From assembly GCA_034509425.1 (NCBI GenBank), contig JAVTVJ010000069.1, forward strand, positions 3,045,501 to 3,109,500: a DNA stretch of 64,000 nucleotides, written 5' to 3'. Positions within the stretch are counted from its first letter, which is position 1. Each line of letters begins with the position of its first letter. The notes beneath the pieces were generated by a model. That model was not told the DNA's origin. It was given only the letters and a program-made list of their open reading frames with translations, and made no database searches. The stretch is from Eopsaltria australis (taxonomy: Eukaryota > Chordata > Aves > Passeriformes > Petroicidae). Made by a program: the position numbers and the translations under genes. Positions 49,563 through 61,184 of this stretch are shown here, piece by piece.

Positions 49563-50970
49563 CTACCACGCAAAAGGGACACACAGCGACCACCTTTCCT
49601 TTGCTTTTGTAGTTCTTATCACAGAGATACAATTATTCAGAAAAACTTTTTCTCCCTCCACATTCTTATTCCCTTTAATAGGAAAAAATAAGCTTGCACC
49701 TCCTTGGCAGATTTGCCTCAGCGAATCTGATGTTACATCAAGCAGCACTATCTCTCAGAAAATAAGAGAGTTAGTGCCAAGGAATTAAAGCAGTTACCTC
49801 AGCAAGTGAGAACAAATCCTATTCTACCAGACAGCCACACAGTCTGGCAGGACAGAGAAAGCTCAAGGATACAGAACAGTTATCACAATTTTGCAATTGC
49901 TTTAGCAGAGTGAATTGCGCCATCAGTTGTACAGCTATAATTCAGAAAAATGCCAAGTCAGTCTCCTAAAGTAACACATTGCTTCCAAAGAAATAGTTGT
50001 ATGAGTCACAGAATGAAAATAGCTTGACTGCTCATGGATTTCTGTTTTAGTGAGGAGTATTCACTCTGATTTTCTAAAGTCTAACAGGAACAAGTTCATG
50101 ATCCTCAGTGCTTGTCTTCTGATTTACCCAGTTAGCAGGAAAAAAAATACACTGTAGAAAGCTGATTGTAAAGTTCATAATACCCCAAGGCTTATCTTAT
50201 TGTCTTTCACCCTTCTCTCAGGATAATGGAACAAGATAGAGAAGAGTACAAAATCCTTTGTAAATCTTCTGACCAGTGACATTCATCCAGCTTGGTTATT
50301 GCCAATACACCCTAATAAAGGTAAGCAGTGAGCTGTCACATCCAGCAGATGTGATGTCCCTTGAAGAAAGGTGGGAATATATCCACTTTTTATTTGGTCG
50401 GCAGACTAAACTGTGTTTCTACGTTTCACTTTTTCACCCTGTCTGTAATGAAACTAAATTTAACTTATGGGCAGCTAATTCTTGTGAGTATATACACATG
50501 CATACATGTACATGCATGTTTTTAATGTGTATGGCACAACATGCATTATATTATACATAAAAGCCAGAGCACTTAACAGTCACATGTAGCCATGCACATT
50601 CCAAATCCACACCTTCTTATTTATATGTTTTTGTTCCCTTACCTCAGGATATGTATCTGACCAACAATGAATTTGCTACCAAGTACAAATTCTTGTTACT
50701 GTGCACAAACAAATGTTTTTGTCACTCTAGATTGTCACTGTACACAGCTTTCCTGAGCAGGATTCACATTTCCTTATGGGCATGTATATCATACTAAGGA
50801 GCATTACTGCTGTGATAAAATGCCTTTGAAATACTGAGTCATTGAGAGACACTTTATCAATATTTTACCATACTCAAAAATAATCATCATGTTTACTACA
50901 ACCAACCCCTTGGCAATTATTTTGATCAAAAACCTTAAGGGGAGTAATTAAAGACAATGAATTCTTTTAC

Positions 50971-51165
50971 TCTGAGCATAAAGTTCTCTTCTGGCTGCAA
51001 GTACAGCTCCAGGGTAGATTATTTAACCATCTGCTCAAACTGTAGGTTCCTCGTCCTCAAAACATCCAGAGCTGGAAACAGGTCACTGAACAGGCCTGTG
51101 AAAATTGGGATATCATCTGTCACTATTTTATGCAAATTGAAGTCTCTTAAGGCTCACATAAGCAC
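50971..51165 (-). pseudogene. DNAH11: Dynein exon: AAA1 end to AAA2 start, two stops and lost acceptor
   Basis: Sixty-five codons: VLM, TGA (51154-51156), [42 protein letters not shown] (51019-51021), STLELYLQPEENFMLR, donor GTAAAA. The family reads [49 protein letters not shown]. Both stops replace Arg or Gln codons. The acceptor reads TTTTTCAT before GTG, so AG has become AT (51166-51167). Confidence 0.95.
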
Positions 51166-52129
51166 ATGAAAAAGGAAGGTAAACAATATATCACAAGAGC
51201 ATTAAATCCTTTTTTTAGGATTCTGTTTTTATTCAAAGGCAAAACACGAGAAACAAGTTTTACCCAGTTCTCAGGTCTGTTCTTGCCTCCATCTTTCATG
51301 GACCCAGAAATTACCAAAACTGACTTGATAACATGAAGTCCCCAGTCAAAACAGCTCTACAAAAACATTTTAACTAGTCATGTCAGCACACAAAATAAAT
51401 AAGGTGGTAATGTTTAGGAAGAAAACAATTTTACACACAGAGTAGAACAAGATATTTTTATTCACTTGTAGTCTTTTAGTGGCTTTTGGTCAGTGTTAGA
51501 GGTTGACTAAAAAAGTTAAAGTCTGAAATATATATATCTGTATATCTATTTAATTTTCAGTATTTCACCATTTGGTTCCTTATTCTTAACTGGCTACCAG
51601 CTGGGTAAAGTTTGAAAACATATTCTGCAGCCACACATAGGAATTCAATATAAATACAGCCTATTAGCATTATCATCCCCCCCACCCCCAAAAATGGAAC
51701 AAACAAGCCCCCCAAAAAACCCCACAAAACAACCACAAAACTGGAAGCAAATTCACAACTTAAAAACGTACCATTTCAAGTTGACAGATGCCATGCCTCT
51801 ATCCTCTTCCATTACAGGGGTAACTCTACAAGTGTGAATCAAATGCACTGAATACATGACAAAGAGTAATAAAAAAAAAGTAATTTTCAAATTCAGGACC
51901 GTTCATGATCAGTAAGAAAAAAAATTTCTGATGTAATAAAAATGCCAATTATGTCTACAGAAAAGACCAGGAAATTTAGAAATATACTATGCTTAATAAG
52001 ACTTTTGTTAGATTTAGACAAGTTTGTGGGGTGTTTTTCCAAATTTTTTTTGCTATTTTCCTCTCTGAAAAGGTGTTAAAGAGCAAGATATGCATCTCAA
52101 AAGCAGCCCAGTGTGTGCACTGTCCATTG

Positions 52130-52235
52130 TACAAGGACTTTATTTGCCATGGCATGACAGGACCAGAAGTCCCTTCCTTCACAACATATACACTGAGAGC
52201 CCTGACAACCCTGCTCTGCAGCAGTTTCATGGGCT
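52130..52235 (-). pseudogene. DNAH11: Possible dynein AAA1 exon remnant (tentative)
   Basis: One frame reads RVVRALSVYVVKEGTSG where the family has WGLRAIKSVLVVAGSLKRG. RA, SV, VV and G coincide if one codon is deleted. A GATCCTAG upstream might be the acceptor. It lies exactly between the 53.4 and 51.0 kb exons, where this segment is expected. Confidence 0.35.
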
Positions 52236-52959
52236 AGGATCCTAGGGCCCCAAAGGTATATTTAAAGATCAGAAATTGCCAACACTGGAGCAATACTCTT
52301 AGAACTCTCTGAACTGCTGTATATTTTGTGCAGAAGCCCAGGATTTTCTCAGAGGTATTTGATTTCTCCCATTTCCATTAAAAGTAAACCAAATGAGAGT
52401 TAAAATGTAAACAAACAAAAACGTTCTAGATTTTGCTTTAAACATTAATGTTAATGCTATTATTGTCACTATGATTAATACTGAAGTGGCAAACAATAGT
52501 ATAAATTACTTTTCTCAATTCAGAATATGCCTCTGGGACAAAGTAATCATTGGACTCGAGGAATCCTTGTTCTAGTGAAGCAAACAATATTAATTATCTT
52601 TAGATATGCATGGTTTAATTTCATTATCTCTAGAAAATTGCAAGAACATGTCAGAAAATCTTCAGGATATTTAGAGATAATTTTAAAATTATGCAGGCAT
52701 GAAAATAAAGTTTTTTATTTCATAATGGCCCTGCCTGCTATTTGAGTTTACAGCTTAAGGTCCAAAGGTTCTCCAGGTTCAGTGATAAAACTGAATAGTG
52801 AAAATATCTCATGAAAATTTATGCAGTTGGAAATTATTAAAACAGCATACATACAGGAAAGAAGCCATACAAGTTCTAGGTTTTACATTCTTAAGATAAT
52901 ATTTCTGAATACAGATTCTTTCCAGTGTAATAATTCAATTATTTTGAAATGTTTTGTCT

Positions 52960-52980
52960 CCCCCCCCCCTTTTTTTTTTT
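52960..52980. repeat. C10-T11 homopolymer pair
   Basis: Ten C followed by eleven T on the plus strand, in an intron of the dynein locus. Confidence 0.9.
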
Positions 52981-53408
52981 GTTTTCTAACAGCTGTCCAC
53001 TGTATTTACTGGGGAAAGTTTAAAGAAATGTTCATTCAATTACAATATTCTACCTTTTTTTCCAAATATTTTCTACTCTGTTATTCTCTTCTCCAGAAGA
53101 TAGTTATTTCCATGGGTGTTACAGAGCAGCACAATGCAGTCAGTCATCCCAGGTATGAAGTGGTGACATACAATTATTTAATATAAAATGAACACATTAC
53201 AAACATCCCAAGGTAAGAAGAAAGGACACTTTTTTCCAAATTCATGTCTGACAATTTATTAAGGATGAACGTGTGATTTTAAGTGTCTTTAAAATACAAG
53301 ATAAGAAAATATGCATAAATCCCTCCTATTATACAATATTCAGATGCACTGGTATGAAGTGTGTGTTCATGGATCTGTATTAAGTCCAGAAGCCCAATGA
53401 GCTCTCAC

Positions 53409-53547
53409 CTGTTCAGGGAGCAGCTCCCTGCAGAGAGGTTAGAATGTGATGAACTTCCTGGCTAACAGACAGGAATCAATAAACCCTTGAGCAGCCAACA
53501 TCATTTCAGAGACCAGTTCAATGTCAGGAACAACTATGGCACAGGTT
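53409..53547 (-). pseudogene. DNAH11: Dynein exon: late AAA1, one stop
   Basis: Acceptor TTTCTTCCCTAG and donor GTGAGA bound the exon: [38 protein letters not shown] at 53439-53441, PLCRELLPEQ. This matches PCAMVAPDIELICEIMLVAE, GFVDARALARKFITLY, TLCKELLSKQ. The tyrosine codon of ITLYTLC has become TAA. Everything else in the exon remains readable. Confidence 0.95.
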
Positions 53548-54321
53548 CTAGGGAAGAAAAAACCCCCATAATCCAAATACACAGATTAGTATTTAAACAT
53601 GGCAAGAATGTCAGTTAAATCAAATGTCTGATGTGTGCAAACATTTTTAAAATCAGAGCTCAAGAGAATCACAATTAAGATTGTCAATCAAAGCTGACAA
53701 GGACTCTAGTTCAAAGCAAACAGAACTAATTAGGCACTGATGATTGTTAGTATTCCAAAACACTGCTGCACAAAAGAGGCATCTCAGAAACACAGACAGG
53801 TACTGCCCAAACCCAGAACAGGCACAGGAAGCAGTGGTGTCACTTGCCGCTGATCTCTGGAGCCAACAGCTGCACAGTCATTGCTACAAATGCCATCCTT
53901 TTTTTAAGGACTTTGATTTCTTTTTGGAGAGGTTTAGTGCATTTATATGAGGGTTTGGTTGTCTTTAGAGGTTTTACTATTTCTTTTCTAAATATAACTG
54001 CTCAAACTTTTAGGAAAAAAACACAGAAATTTTAATAACACAAATGAGGAAAAATCTCATTAAATCTCATTTTTAGAGTAATGCAAATAATAATGTTATT
54101 GTTAAACAATTTCCTCATTTAAAAGCATTAAGTTACATACTAGCAAAGAGGAGATCTTGGATTTTGTGTTCAGGCCAGCTATAAACCAACAAAATTGTCC
54201 CTCAGAGCTCTTCCTTACTACTGAAAAAGCCCAAATATTTATTTTGTTCACCATTCAGAAATATACTGCTGAACAAAATGACCAGTTTTAATTTTGTCAT
54301 ATTTAAGTATGAATGGGGAAC

Positions 54322-54426
54322 CTGAGGTTCTCATGTAGCCCTGTGTGACCTGCACATCCAGGGATCATAGTAATAAATATTCCAAATCTGGATTTCAGTG
54401 TAATATTTTCACCAAGAAATACAAAT
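54322..54426 (-). pseudogene. DNAH11: Dynein exon: AAA1 sensor loop
   Basis: From acceptor TTTCTTTTAACAG the frame is open: [18 protein letters not shown] then [17 protein letters not shown]. The family has FVFLGEAITLKPSVGIFI and TMNPGYAGRTELPENLK. The near-invariant NPGYAGR motif has drifted to IPGCAGH, including loss of the sensor asparagine. The last codons (ALFR) are missing. The exon may end at AACCTCAG before GTTCCC, a poor donor, so the 3' border is approximate. Confidence 0.93.
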
Positions 54427-54439
54427 CTGTTAAAAGAAA

Positions 54440-54560
54440 GATAACACAAAGAAGTGCTAAAAGATGCCAGGATGCATGAGTGTATCTTTTTGGATCACTT
54501 ATTTTAACAAGAAATTCCATATTGGAGCAAAAACACATACACAAAAAAGTTTCCCTGTAT
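54440..54560 (-). pseudogene. DNAH11: Possible trace of AAA1 P-loop/Walker B exons (tentative)
   Basis: One open frame reads CMCFCSNMEFLVK and then THASW, which could correspond to VYVFNCSEQMDYKS and QTGAW of AAA1 with deletions. The P-loop (GPAGTGKTE) and Walker B (CFDEFNR) are not recognisable, and fewer than 500 bases separate the flanking exons. Confidence 0.27.
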
Positions 54561-54602
54561 GTGGTGTTAAAAAAAATAAATTGGTTTGGACTTTCACAAA
54601 TG

Positions 54603-54620
54603 AAAAAAAAAAAAAAAAAA
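54603..54620. repeat. Poly(A) run of 18 nt
   Basis: Uninterrupted A run between the two AAA1 exons, in the interval where the AAA1 P-loop exon should be. Confidence 0.9.
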
Positions 54621-54912
54621 CTTTGCTGAAAACTCCTGCTTAACTTTGGCAAAGATCTGCTCGTATTCCCCTTCAGACTAGGCAATGAAAATATAGATTA
54701 AGTTACGCAAAAAATATTTCAGTTATTATAAATGTAATGGCCATTAAAATCATACCATTTCTTAAGACTGCACATCTACATGCACACAGATATTGTGTCT
54801 TGATAACCTTATACATATGAGCTAGGAAAGAACACATAACTTCTAAGAAACTTTTACCTTTTCATTCACTGAAACAGATAAAGCGGGCACTGTTATTTGT
54901 AGCAGTCATTAC

Positions 54913-55073
54913 CTGTCAGTCAAAGGTGTAATAACTTGCCAATGGATATTTCCCAAGTACTCATAAAAGTACTGAAACTGAGCATCACAAGTGTTGGCAA
55001 AACAGTGTTTCTGGACGCTATCCCATCTCTGGCATAGCTGTGACAGTCAAGCACAAGCTCTGGGACTGGAGAC
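54913..55073 (-). pseudogene. DNAH11: Dynein exon: end of linker / start of AAA1, one stop
   Basis: Acceptor ATGGCTCCTAG and donor GTAATG bound 53 codons plus two bases: VSSPRACA, TGA (55047-55049), [41 protein letters not shown]. The family has [49 protein letters not shown]. The TGA replaces a conserved tryptophan. The next family exon, carrying the AAA1 P-loop, is not found downstream. Confidence 0.95.
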
Positions 55074-55529
55074 CTAGGAGCCATCAAAGTGTCATGATGC
55101 CAGGTAGGAGCTGTTCAGGTGGTAGAAATGGCACCCATCACAAAGCTGCAGCTGCCATCAGCAGGTCTCACACCTCACTCCTAGCCACTTATGACTAATA
55201 ACTACTACAACCTATTAACAAAGGATTAGATGCACCTCGAGGCACTTGTGCTTTTATATAAATGCAAGTGTAACAGAAGATAATTTTAATAGAGCTATTA
55301 CAGCAAAACACGTCGTCATTTATCAAGCCAAGACCTCTCTGTGCAAACAGTGCAGCCTTTGAAAAGGAATTGACATTACTTTGACCACAATGAGTTTCAT
55401 TTTACTCCTCAAGCCTTGTTTCTTCTTATCTTAATGCCACTTTAAAAGCCCATTTTATTTCTGAGGCTCAGGGGGAAAATAAGAATTCTTTCCTAATTGA
55501 ATCCCAATCCGGTGAAATATTTTGTTCGT

Positions 55530-55635
55530 TCAAACCAACAGCATGTGCCACCACCTTAGTTTTACCTGAACAAAAGCTATACATAGAGTGAGCACTTTGT
55601 TTTAAATAAACATTCACAATTTCAGTTGTATGCAC
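55530..55635 (-). pseudogene. DNAH11: Possible dynein linker exon remnant (tentative)
   Basis: An open frame reads LQVHTTEIVNVYLK, then SFCSGKTKVVAHAV. The missing exon should read SQLNTLITLLLGELP and TIDVHARDVVAKLI. KVVA against DVVA plus rough spacing is the main support. No donor is evident. Confidence 0.28.
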
Positions 55636-57180
55636 TTGTAAAAAGTTACCGCTGGAAGAGTGACTTGCTTTGGAGATGCACATGCCTCTGAAAGGACAAC
55701 AAAACACACTGTGAATTACTGAAGGCAGAACAAAATGCGAGTGCAAAATATAGCTGATTCAAACAAGCACCTTCTGGGCTTGAAGGCTTGCTGCTACATC
55801 TCTGCCATGAGCATCTCTGGTGCAAATGGCCATGATTTTTTCATGGTCACCTGAGGAAAGTTCTCCAAGCAGCATGGTAATAAAGAGCATTTAGCTCAGT
55901 GACCCAAAAAGATTTAGGTAACCCTCTAAAACCAGGTGGCTTCCTGTACCATCTACCATCATTACTACTAGAAATTAGTTCTGCCTACATCATGGACTAA
56001 ATCACCATAAAAACTAGCTTGTACATACAAATTTTCTGATGTTAAACATGAGATGCCAGAAAAATGAGATGCTTGGTTTGAACAGAAATTTGAACCATCT
56101 CCAGAACAATGACAATCCAGGTAAGCATTAATACTGCAGATGGTCAGCTAGGCAGGGTAGGAGGATTGGATGGGAAGATGTACATGAAATGGAATTGAAA
56201 ATCCTGTGGTTATAATCTCCATAGAGATATGTACCAGACTTTGCAAAAATTGTACAAGAACATTTATTGGCAAACTAAAAATAGTCATTAGGAAAGATAG
56301 GAGGCATTTTAAAAATAGAGCAATAAGGGGATGATTACAAAATACGATATAAATGACTACACAGAGTTATATAATAAAAAATTACTATGGAATTATTCAG
56401 GTTTCATATTAATAGGGGGGAAAAACCCCAATCTCAGCTACTGCATGTAGTTCTAAGGAGGAAAATATAAAAATATATGGAATTATCAAAAGAAAGATAT
56501 AATGCCTTTTTCTTACAGGGAAAGTTTAGACACTTCTATCAGATGTTCATGACCCTTTAAAGTCTCTTTCCTATTTTGTATTTCCCTTCAGCAGATATTC
56601 TATGGTGGAAAACAAAATCAAAACCACTGGAAGTTTTCACAAAGAGTATTCATAGCAGGATAAAAACTTACTCATAGCTTGAGGTAAAAAAGGGCAAAGC
56701 AAAAATCAAATGGCACAAGGTATCCTTCCGAAATGGGACCAAAAGTAAACATAGACATAAACTGCTAGGTTTGACATAAAACCAATAGTTTTGGCTTCCT
56801 TACACAAATATATGGGTGTAGTATTTGTATACATATTGAAAGTGTACTTTGTTTTTAGCACATCTTTGTGGCAGTATCTTTGCATTTCACTTTTGTCTCA
56901 GTTCAAAATAATCTCACAAAACCTCAGTAATTAAGATGTGATAAAAATGCCCCTGAGGTAGCACAAATGGAAGAAAAAGCCATGTTTTTTTTTTTTTCAG
57001 TAGGTGCTAATAGCAGCTTATTTACTACAGGATTAAAATTATTTTATATGTAAACTATGGTTTAATATGTTCTATTAATATGTTAATATGTTTAACATTT
57101 AATGTGTAAACTATATTAATATGACTATTTTCACACAATATTTGTTTTCTCTGAATTAAACAAAAAGGAAATGTCCATAC

Positions 57181-57382
57181 CTGCTTCTTGTGGCAATCCT
57201 TCAGGGCTGATACCAAGCCCTCTTTCAGCCTACCAGATGCCATTTCTGCATCTAAAACCCACCAGGTTTGTGAAGCACTAAGTTCAGCCTGGGCTGGGTG
57301 GTCAAAAACTCACTGCTCTCTGCCTCCATGGAGCAAAGATACAGTGTGCAGTTTCCTCAAGGGGTAGCAACCAAGACTCCAC
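57181..57382 (-). pseudogene. DNAH11: Dynein linker exon, frameshift and stop
   Basis: Acceptor TTTTTTGCTTCAAAAG precedes VESWLLPLEETAH (family VETWLLQLEQTMQ). The frame then shifts, with an apparent loss of several codons. In the new frame a TGA (57310-57312) replaces the tryptophan of RELWIFDFPAQ, followed by VFDHPAQAELSASQTWWV, AEMASGRLKEGLVSALKD, CHKKQ and donor GTATGG. The family has IFDFPAQVALTSSQIWWT, GIAFSRLEEGYETALKD, FHKKQ. Confidence 0.94.
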
Positions 57383-58446
57383 CTTTTGAAGCAAAAAACC
57401 CCCAAGCATGCATAAATTTATGGACATAACATAAATGGTATACTTTGTAGTAAAAATAAAGAAAGATCATCTCATTAATCTTCACACAGGATTTTCTTTA
57501 CATCAGGACTTCTTACAAACTTGAAATGAGAGTGGATTTTTCCCTCCATTTCCTCTGGCACTGTACCTTCAGCAGGAGTTTAATAAGATACCAGATTTTG
57601 TTTCGTTTTACATATCCATTTGACATGAACACAGACATACTGTCCTAGAGCTCCAAATATGAAAGTCTGGAGTTTTTGTGTTCACAGCCCCAGAGCAAGC
57701 ACAGACAATACAGTATTTTCTGTCTATGCACTCAAACGTAGCTGTATCTTGGAGAAACTACCTCCAAGAGGCAAGCTGCATATATTTGTTCATTCAGTCT
57801 GGGGCCTCCCTGCTGTGACAATCAATCATTAGAACCACAAGCAACATTGATTTTATGCAATGTGAGTGCTTATGCATTCAGCACTGTACTGAGAACAATA
57901 AGTTATTGTCTCAGAAGCTGCTGATCTGTTCTCTCTGACCTGCCACTACCCAGTTAGCACACACACTGGCTGGGCCAGTTGGCAAATATGAGGCTCAGAA
58001 CCAGCTGAAACCCCATTCAGCTGATAGGGGACATGTAAGAGTGCTGGAGGTTTGGAGAGGTGTGTGCTAGAGCATAAGACAGGAGGGGATCTGAAACTAT
58101 AACAGAAAATGAAGACGACAGAAAGTCTGAGAAATGTAACATTCAACCATAGTCTTGATTGGTTCTGTGATTTTAGTACTTGTTTTTCATTTTCATGACT
58201 TCCAGACAGTAAACTCTCTACACTTCTTTTAAAAAACACTTTATGTACAAGAGGAAGATAGACAATTTTAAAAATTATTAGTAAATTACACAGTATTGAG
58301 TAACAAAATGTTCTGGGTTCATTATTATTTACTATTTTTTCCCAAATTTATATAATTAAAAGTAACATTTCATGCAATTGAAAGTGTCTATTTAATCTAC
58401 ATCCCAAAGAGGGCAAAATCCTTGAAGGAGATTTCACATAACATAT

Positions 58447-58596
58447 CTGACCATTAGATCTACATTTGTCATGGAACAGAACATACTCCTTTTCTGTGCT
58501 GTACATCCCAAGGGCAACATTTATCTGTTCCTCTGTATTCTCTTGAAATTTAAGATCAGAAACATTGTCAAAAAGTTTGGTACAATGATGGGCTAT
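58447..58596 (-). pseudogene. DNAH11: Dynein linker exon, open but donor lost
   Basis: Fifty open codons: IAHHCTKLFDNVSDLKFQEN, TEEQINVALGMYSTEKEYV, LFHDKCRSNGQ. The family has VTRHLAKLFDSIADLQFEDN, AVGMYSKEKEYVPFQAECE. After GGTCAG the donor is ATATGT rather than GTATGT (58445-58446). It does not fit a minor-class AT-AC donor (ATATCC). No AG immediately precedes the first codon either; the nearest, AAAATAG, lies inside it, so the acceptor is doubtful. Confidence 0.94.
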
Positions 58597-59816
58597 TTTC
58601 ATCCAAAAATACCAGATGTATAAGGAAACCATTTACATTAGATTTGTGTCAATCACACTAAAGCATGCCTCTGTTAAAGTGGATGACTCTGACTGTTGCA
58701 TGATTACTACACATGAGAATTTTAATGGGAAAAGCTGGGCCAAAATGATAAATCAGTGATTGGAGTTAATTACACTTAAGAGTCAGAAGAGTCTGAAGGA
58801 CAAAGCTCAATATGAAACTGAGAAGTCTTGAAATTGTTGTTATTATTTATGGCTAATGCTTATTTTACAAATTGCCTATTAAGATGTAAATGCCTTTTGT
58901 AGCTACATACCTCTCCAAAGACCATGGGATTTGAAGATCACTGTCTACACACCAGCATGCTCTATTCCTGACACCTAGAACAGAAGACTTGCTTGCCTGC
59001 CTTGTATGTGGATGAAACAAATCACTGAGATTTAGTTAAGTGAAGAATCTATGAGGGCCTACCATCATGTTTGAAAAGGCTACATGTTGAAGCCTCACAA
59101 GTCCTTCATCATCTTGGAAAACAACTCACAGCCCTTCAAAAAAAAGGTTTTGCCTGAGGTACACTAAAAACTGTAACACTCAGAGAATTGATGGCTGTGA
59201 CCAGATAGTGACTGAGGCCAGGAGCATCACCTGGAATGTAGGTAATGTAGTATGAAGCTTCTGAAATACACCAAAGTGCCTGTGCTTTTATACAAATTGG
59301 TGTCACAAAAGCTAGTAGATTATTGTTCAAGGGAGGAACACAGAAGGATAGCTACAAAAACATTCCTTGTGCAAGGGTCAGCAGCTCAGTCAGTAGCAGC
59401 CTACCAGGCACCATAGATCTTTCAGTCTTACTTATCATCACTATGCATTGCTTGCCTGAAATTTGATCAATCTGCGCTAGAAGAAGAATAGATTTGATGA
59501 TCTCATTCACCTTTTCCATTTCTAATTCCTGCAAACCTGCAACCCAAAAATCCAAATAAATGCAACTTCCATGTGGCTCATTTCCAGCAAAGACAGACTG
59601 ATATTTGTAACGTCTCTCATCTCTTGCTGAACACCTTGTACTTGTCTTAGCCGGGGGAAAAAAATGTTTACTACCTTTCTTAGGCAAAATGTTCCTACTT
59701 TCAAAGTAAATTAATGCTCAGAAGCAAAGGTGCATTTCAATATTTTCAGCTCACAAGGTTAGCTGGAAAACTTTCTGTAGAGAAAATGAAGTACATTAAT
59801 ACACAAAGAGGCTCAG

Positions 59817-59943
59817 CTGTGTTGGCTGCGCTCCTCTTTAAAGGATGTCTAGCAAGTCTGCTGAGAAACCAAAATAGAAGAGAGGAAAAAGTATGTACTT
59901 GCTTTCTAAGTATTCAGCCAAAGCTTTTTCACAAAGAGACTAT
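59817..59943 (-). pseudogene. DNAH11: Dynein linker exon, two stops and lost donor
   Basis: Acceptor CTGTTTTTCAG is intact. The frame set by the 61.1 kb exon gives TAG at 59940-59942, then [36 protein letters not shown] at 59838-59840, RGAQPTQ. The family reads [38 protein letters not shown]. The donor after ACACAG is CTGAGC instead of GTGAGC (CT at 59815-59816). Confidence 0.95.
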
Positions 59944-61092
59944 CTGAAAAACAGATTTTAATGACATGTGCCTTTAATCACCTTAAAGCCACGAATTCCC
60001 TCCCAGTTAAGGTAAAAATCAGACTAATCATTAAAACATAACAATGCAATCCACTATTAATTTATAAAAATGATGAGCACAGCTGTAAGGAACAGAGAAG
60101 GTGGCAAACCTTTCAAGCTTCCTTTCCTGAAAATGAAAGGGAACATAATCTTTCGTTCATTCAGACCAAGTAAACCAAGGGAATGGAATTGTGCTAGAGA
60201 AGTCCCTCAAAAGCTAAGTCTGGCCAGGGGGAAACTCCACTTCAACCTTCCAAAGAGTCCAGACTTAGAAAGTAAAAAAAAAAAAAAATTTCTAACTCAA
60301 CAGGGCAGTTATGTGTAGATAAATTGAAAAAGAAAACCACCAAAACAACAAAGAGAGAAGTAGATAAGAATCAGTTGAGTGGGGGAGCAAAGTAAGACAC
60401 ACATATTATTTTTGATGAACAAAGAGTTAAAAACATGAAAACATATGTTGGTATTGACACAAAAAGTATTAAGGATCAAAATACTCAACTATATGTCTAT
60501 CTGGAAAGAAAAAGAAGCTATATTTATGTTTGACTGGTGCACTCCAGCTGTTAGCTTGGTGTCTCAGAACAAAAGCAGTATCTCAAGAAATAGGTTTGTG
60601 TTTGGGGTTTTTCTAACTTGCTATTGCAACATTTTCCTCCAAGAAGAAACAGTCTGTGACTCTAAACATTGCAGCCTTTAAAGCCAGGAAGAGTGAATGC
60701 CAGTGGGAAGTTCAAGGCATTCCTTCAATTGTGTGGAAGGAGGACTACTTTGGTTACAGAATCCACTGCCTCCTGTTGCAAGGGTGAACAAAGGACCCCC
60801 AGCTCCCAAAGTGTGGATAGGGAGAAATGTTCTGTTTGGATCAAATTCACTACTTTTAAGACATTTGACAATTTTGACATCATGCCACCCCTAAATAATG
60901 AACCAACGCCTCAAGTTCAATTGGTTATGTAAAGAGCAGTACAAATCCAGTGTGTCAAATAGAAACAAATGACAAAAATATCATCGGAACATCGCACATC
61001 TGGATGAAAAGGAAACAATCTGACAGCTCTCATTTCCTGCTTGTTGCAGAACTACACTTTAGAACAGTTTGTGATCATACTGGAAATTTTAC

Positions 61093-61184
61093 CTCTGCTG
61101 CAGAGCTTCAAAGCTTTCATACACCTTTGGCTTTCTTGTAGCTTCCATCACATTTTCTTTATTTGTTATTTCAGTCACCAACTG
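61093..61184 (-). pseudogene. DNAH11: Dynein linker exon, intact
   Basis: Acceptor TTTCTTTCTGTACAG and donor GTAAAA bound 30 open codons plus two bases: QLVTEITNKENVMEATRK then PKVYESFEALQQR. The family has KLMFEAVKTPNVIEATNK and PRLYEKLEDIQKR. The phase joins the next exon. No lesion visible. Confidence 0.93.

Noticed and set aside
49563..49565. TAG just before the AAA2 P-loop codons, first read as a premature stop.
   Set aside because: The upstream coding part (up to ENFMLR) was found in a separate exon at 50971-51165, so this TAG is simply the acceptor of the 49485-49562 exon.
53840..53900. Minus-strand VAMTVQLL resembling the AAA1 VVAVQVK segment.
   Set aside because: It lies downstream (in gene sense) of the 54.3 kb exon, so the order is wrong, and it runs into a stop.
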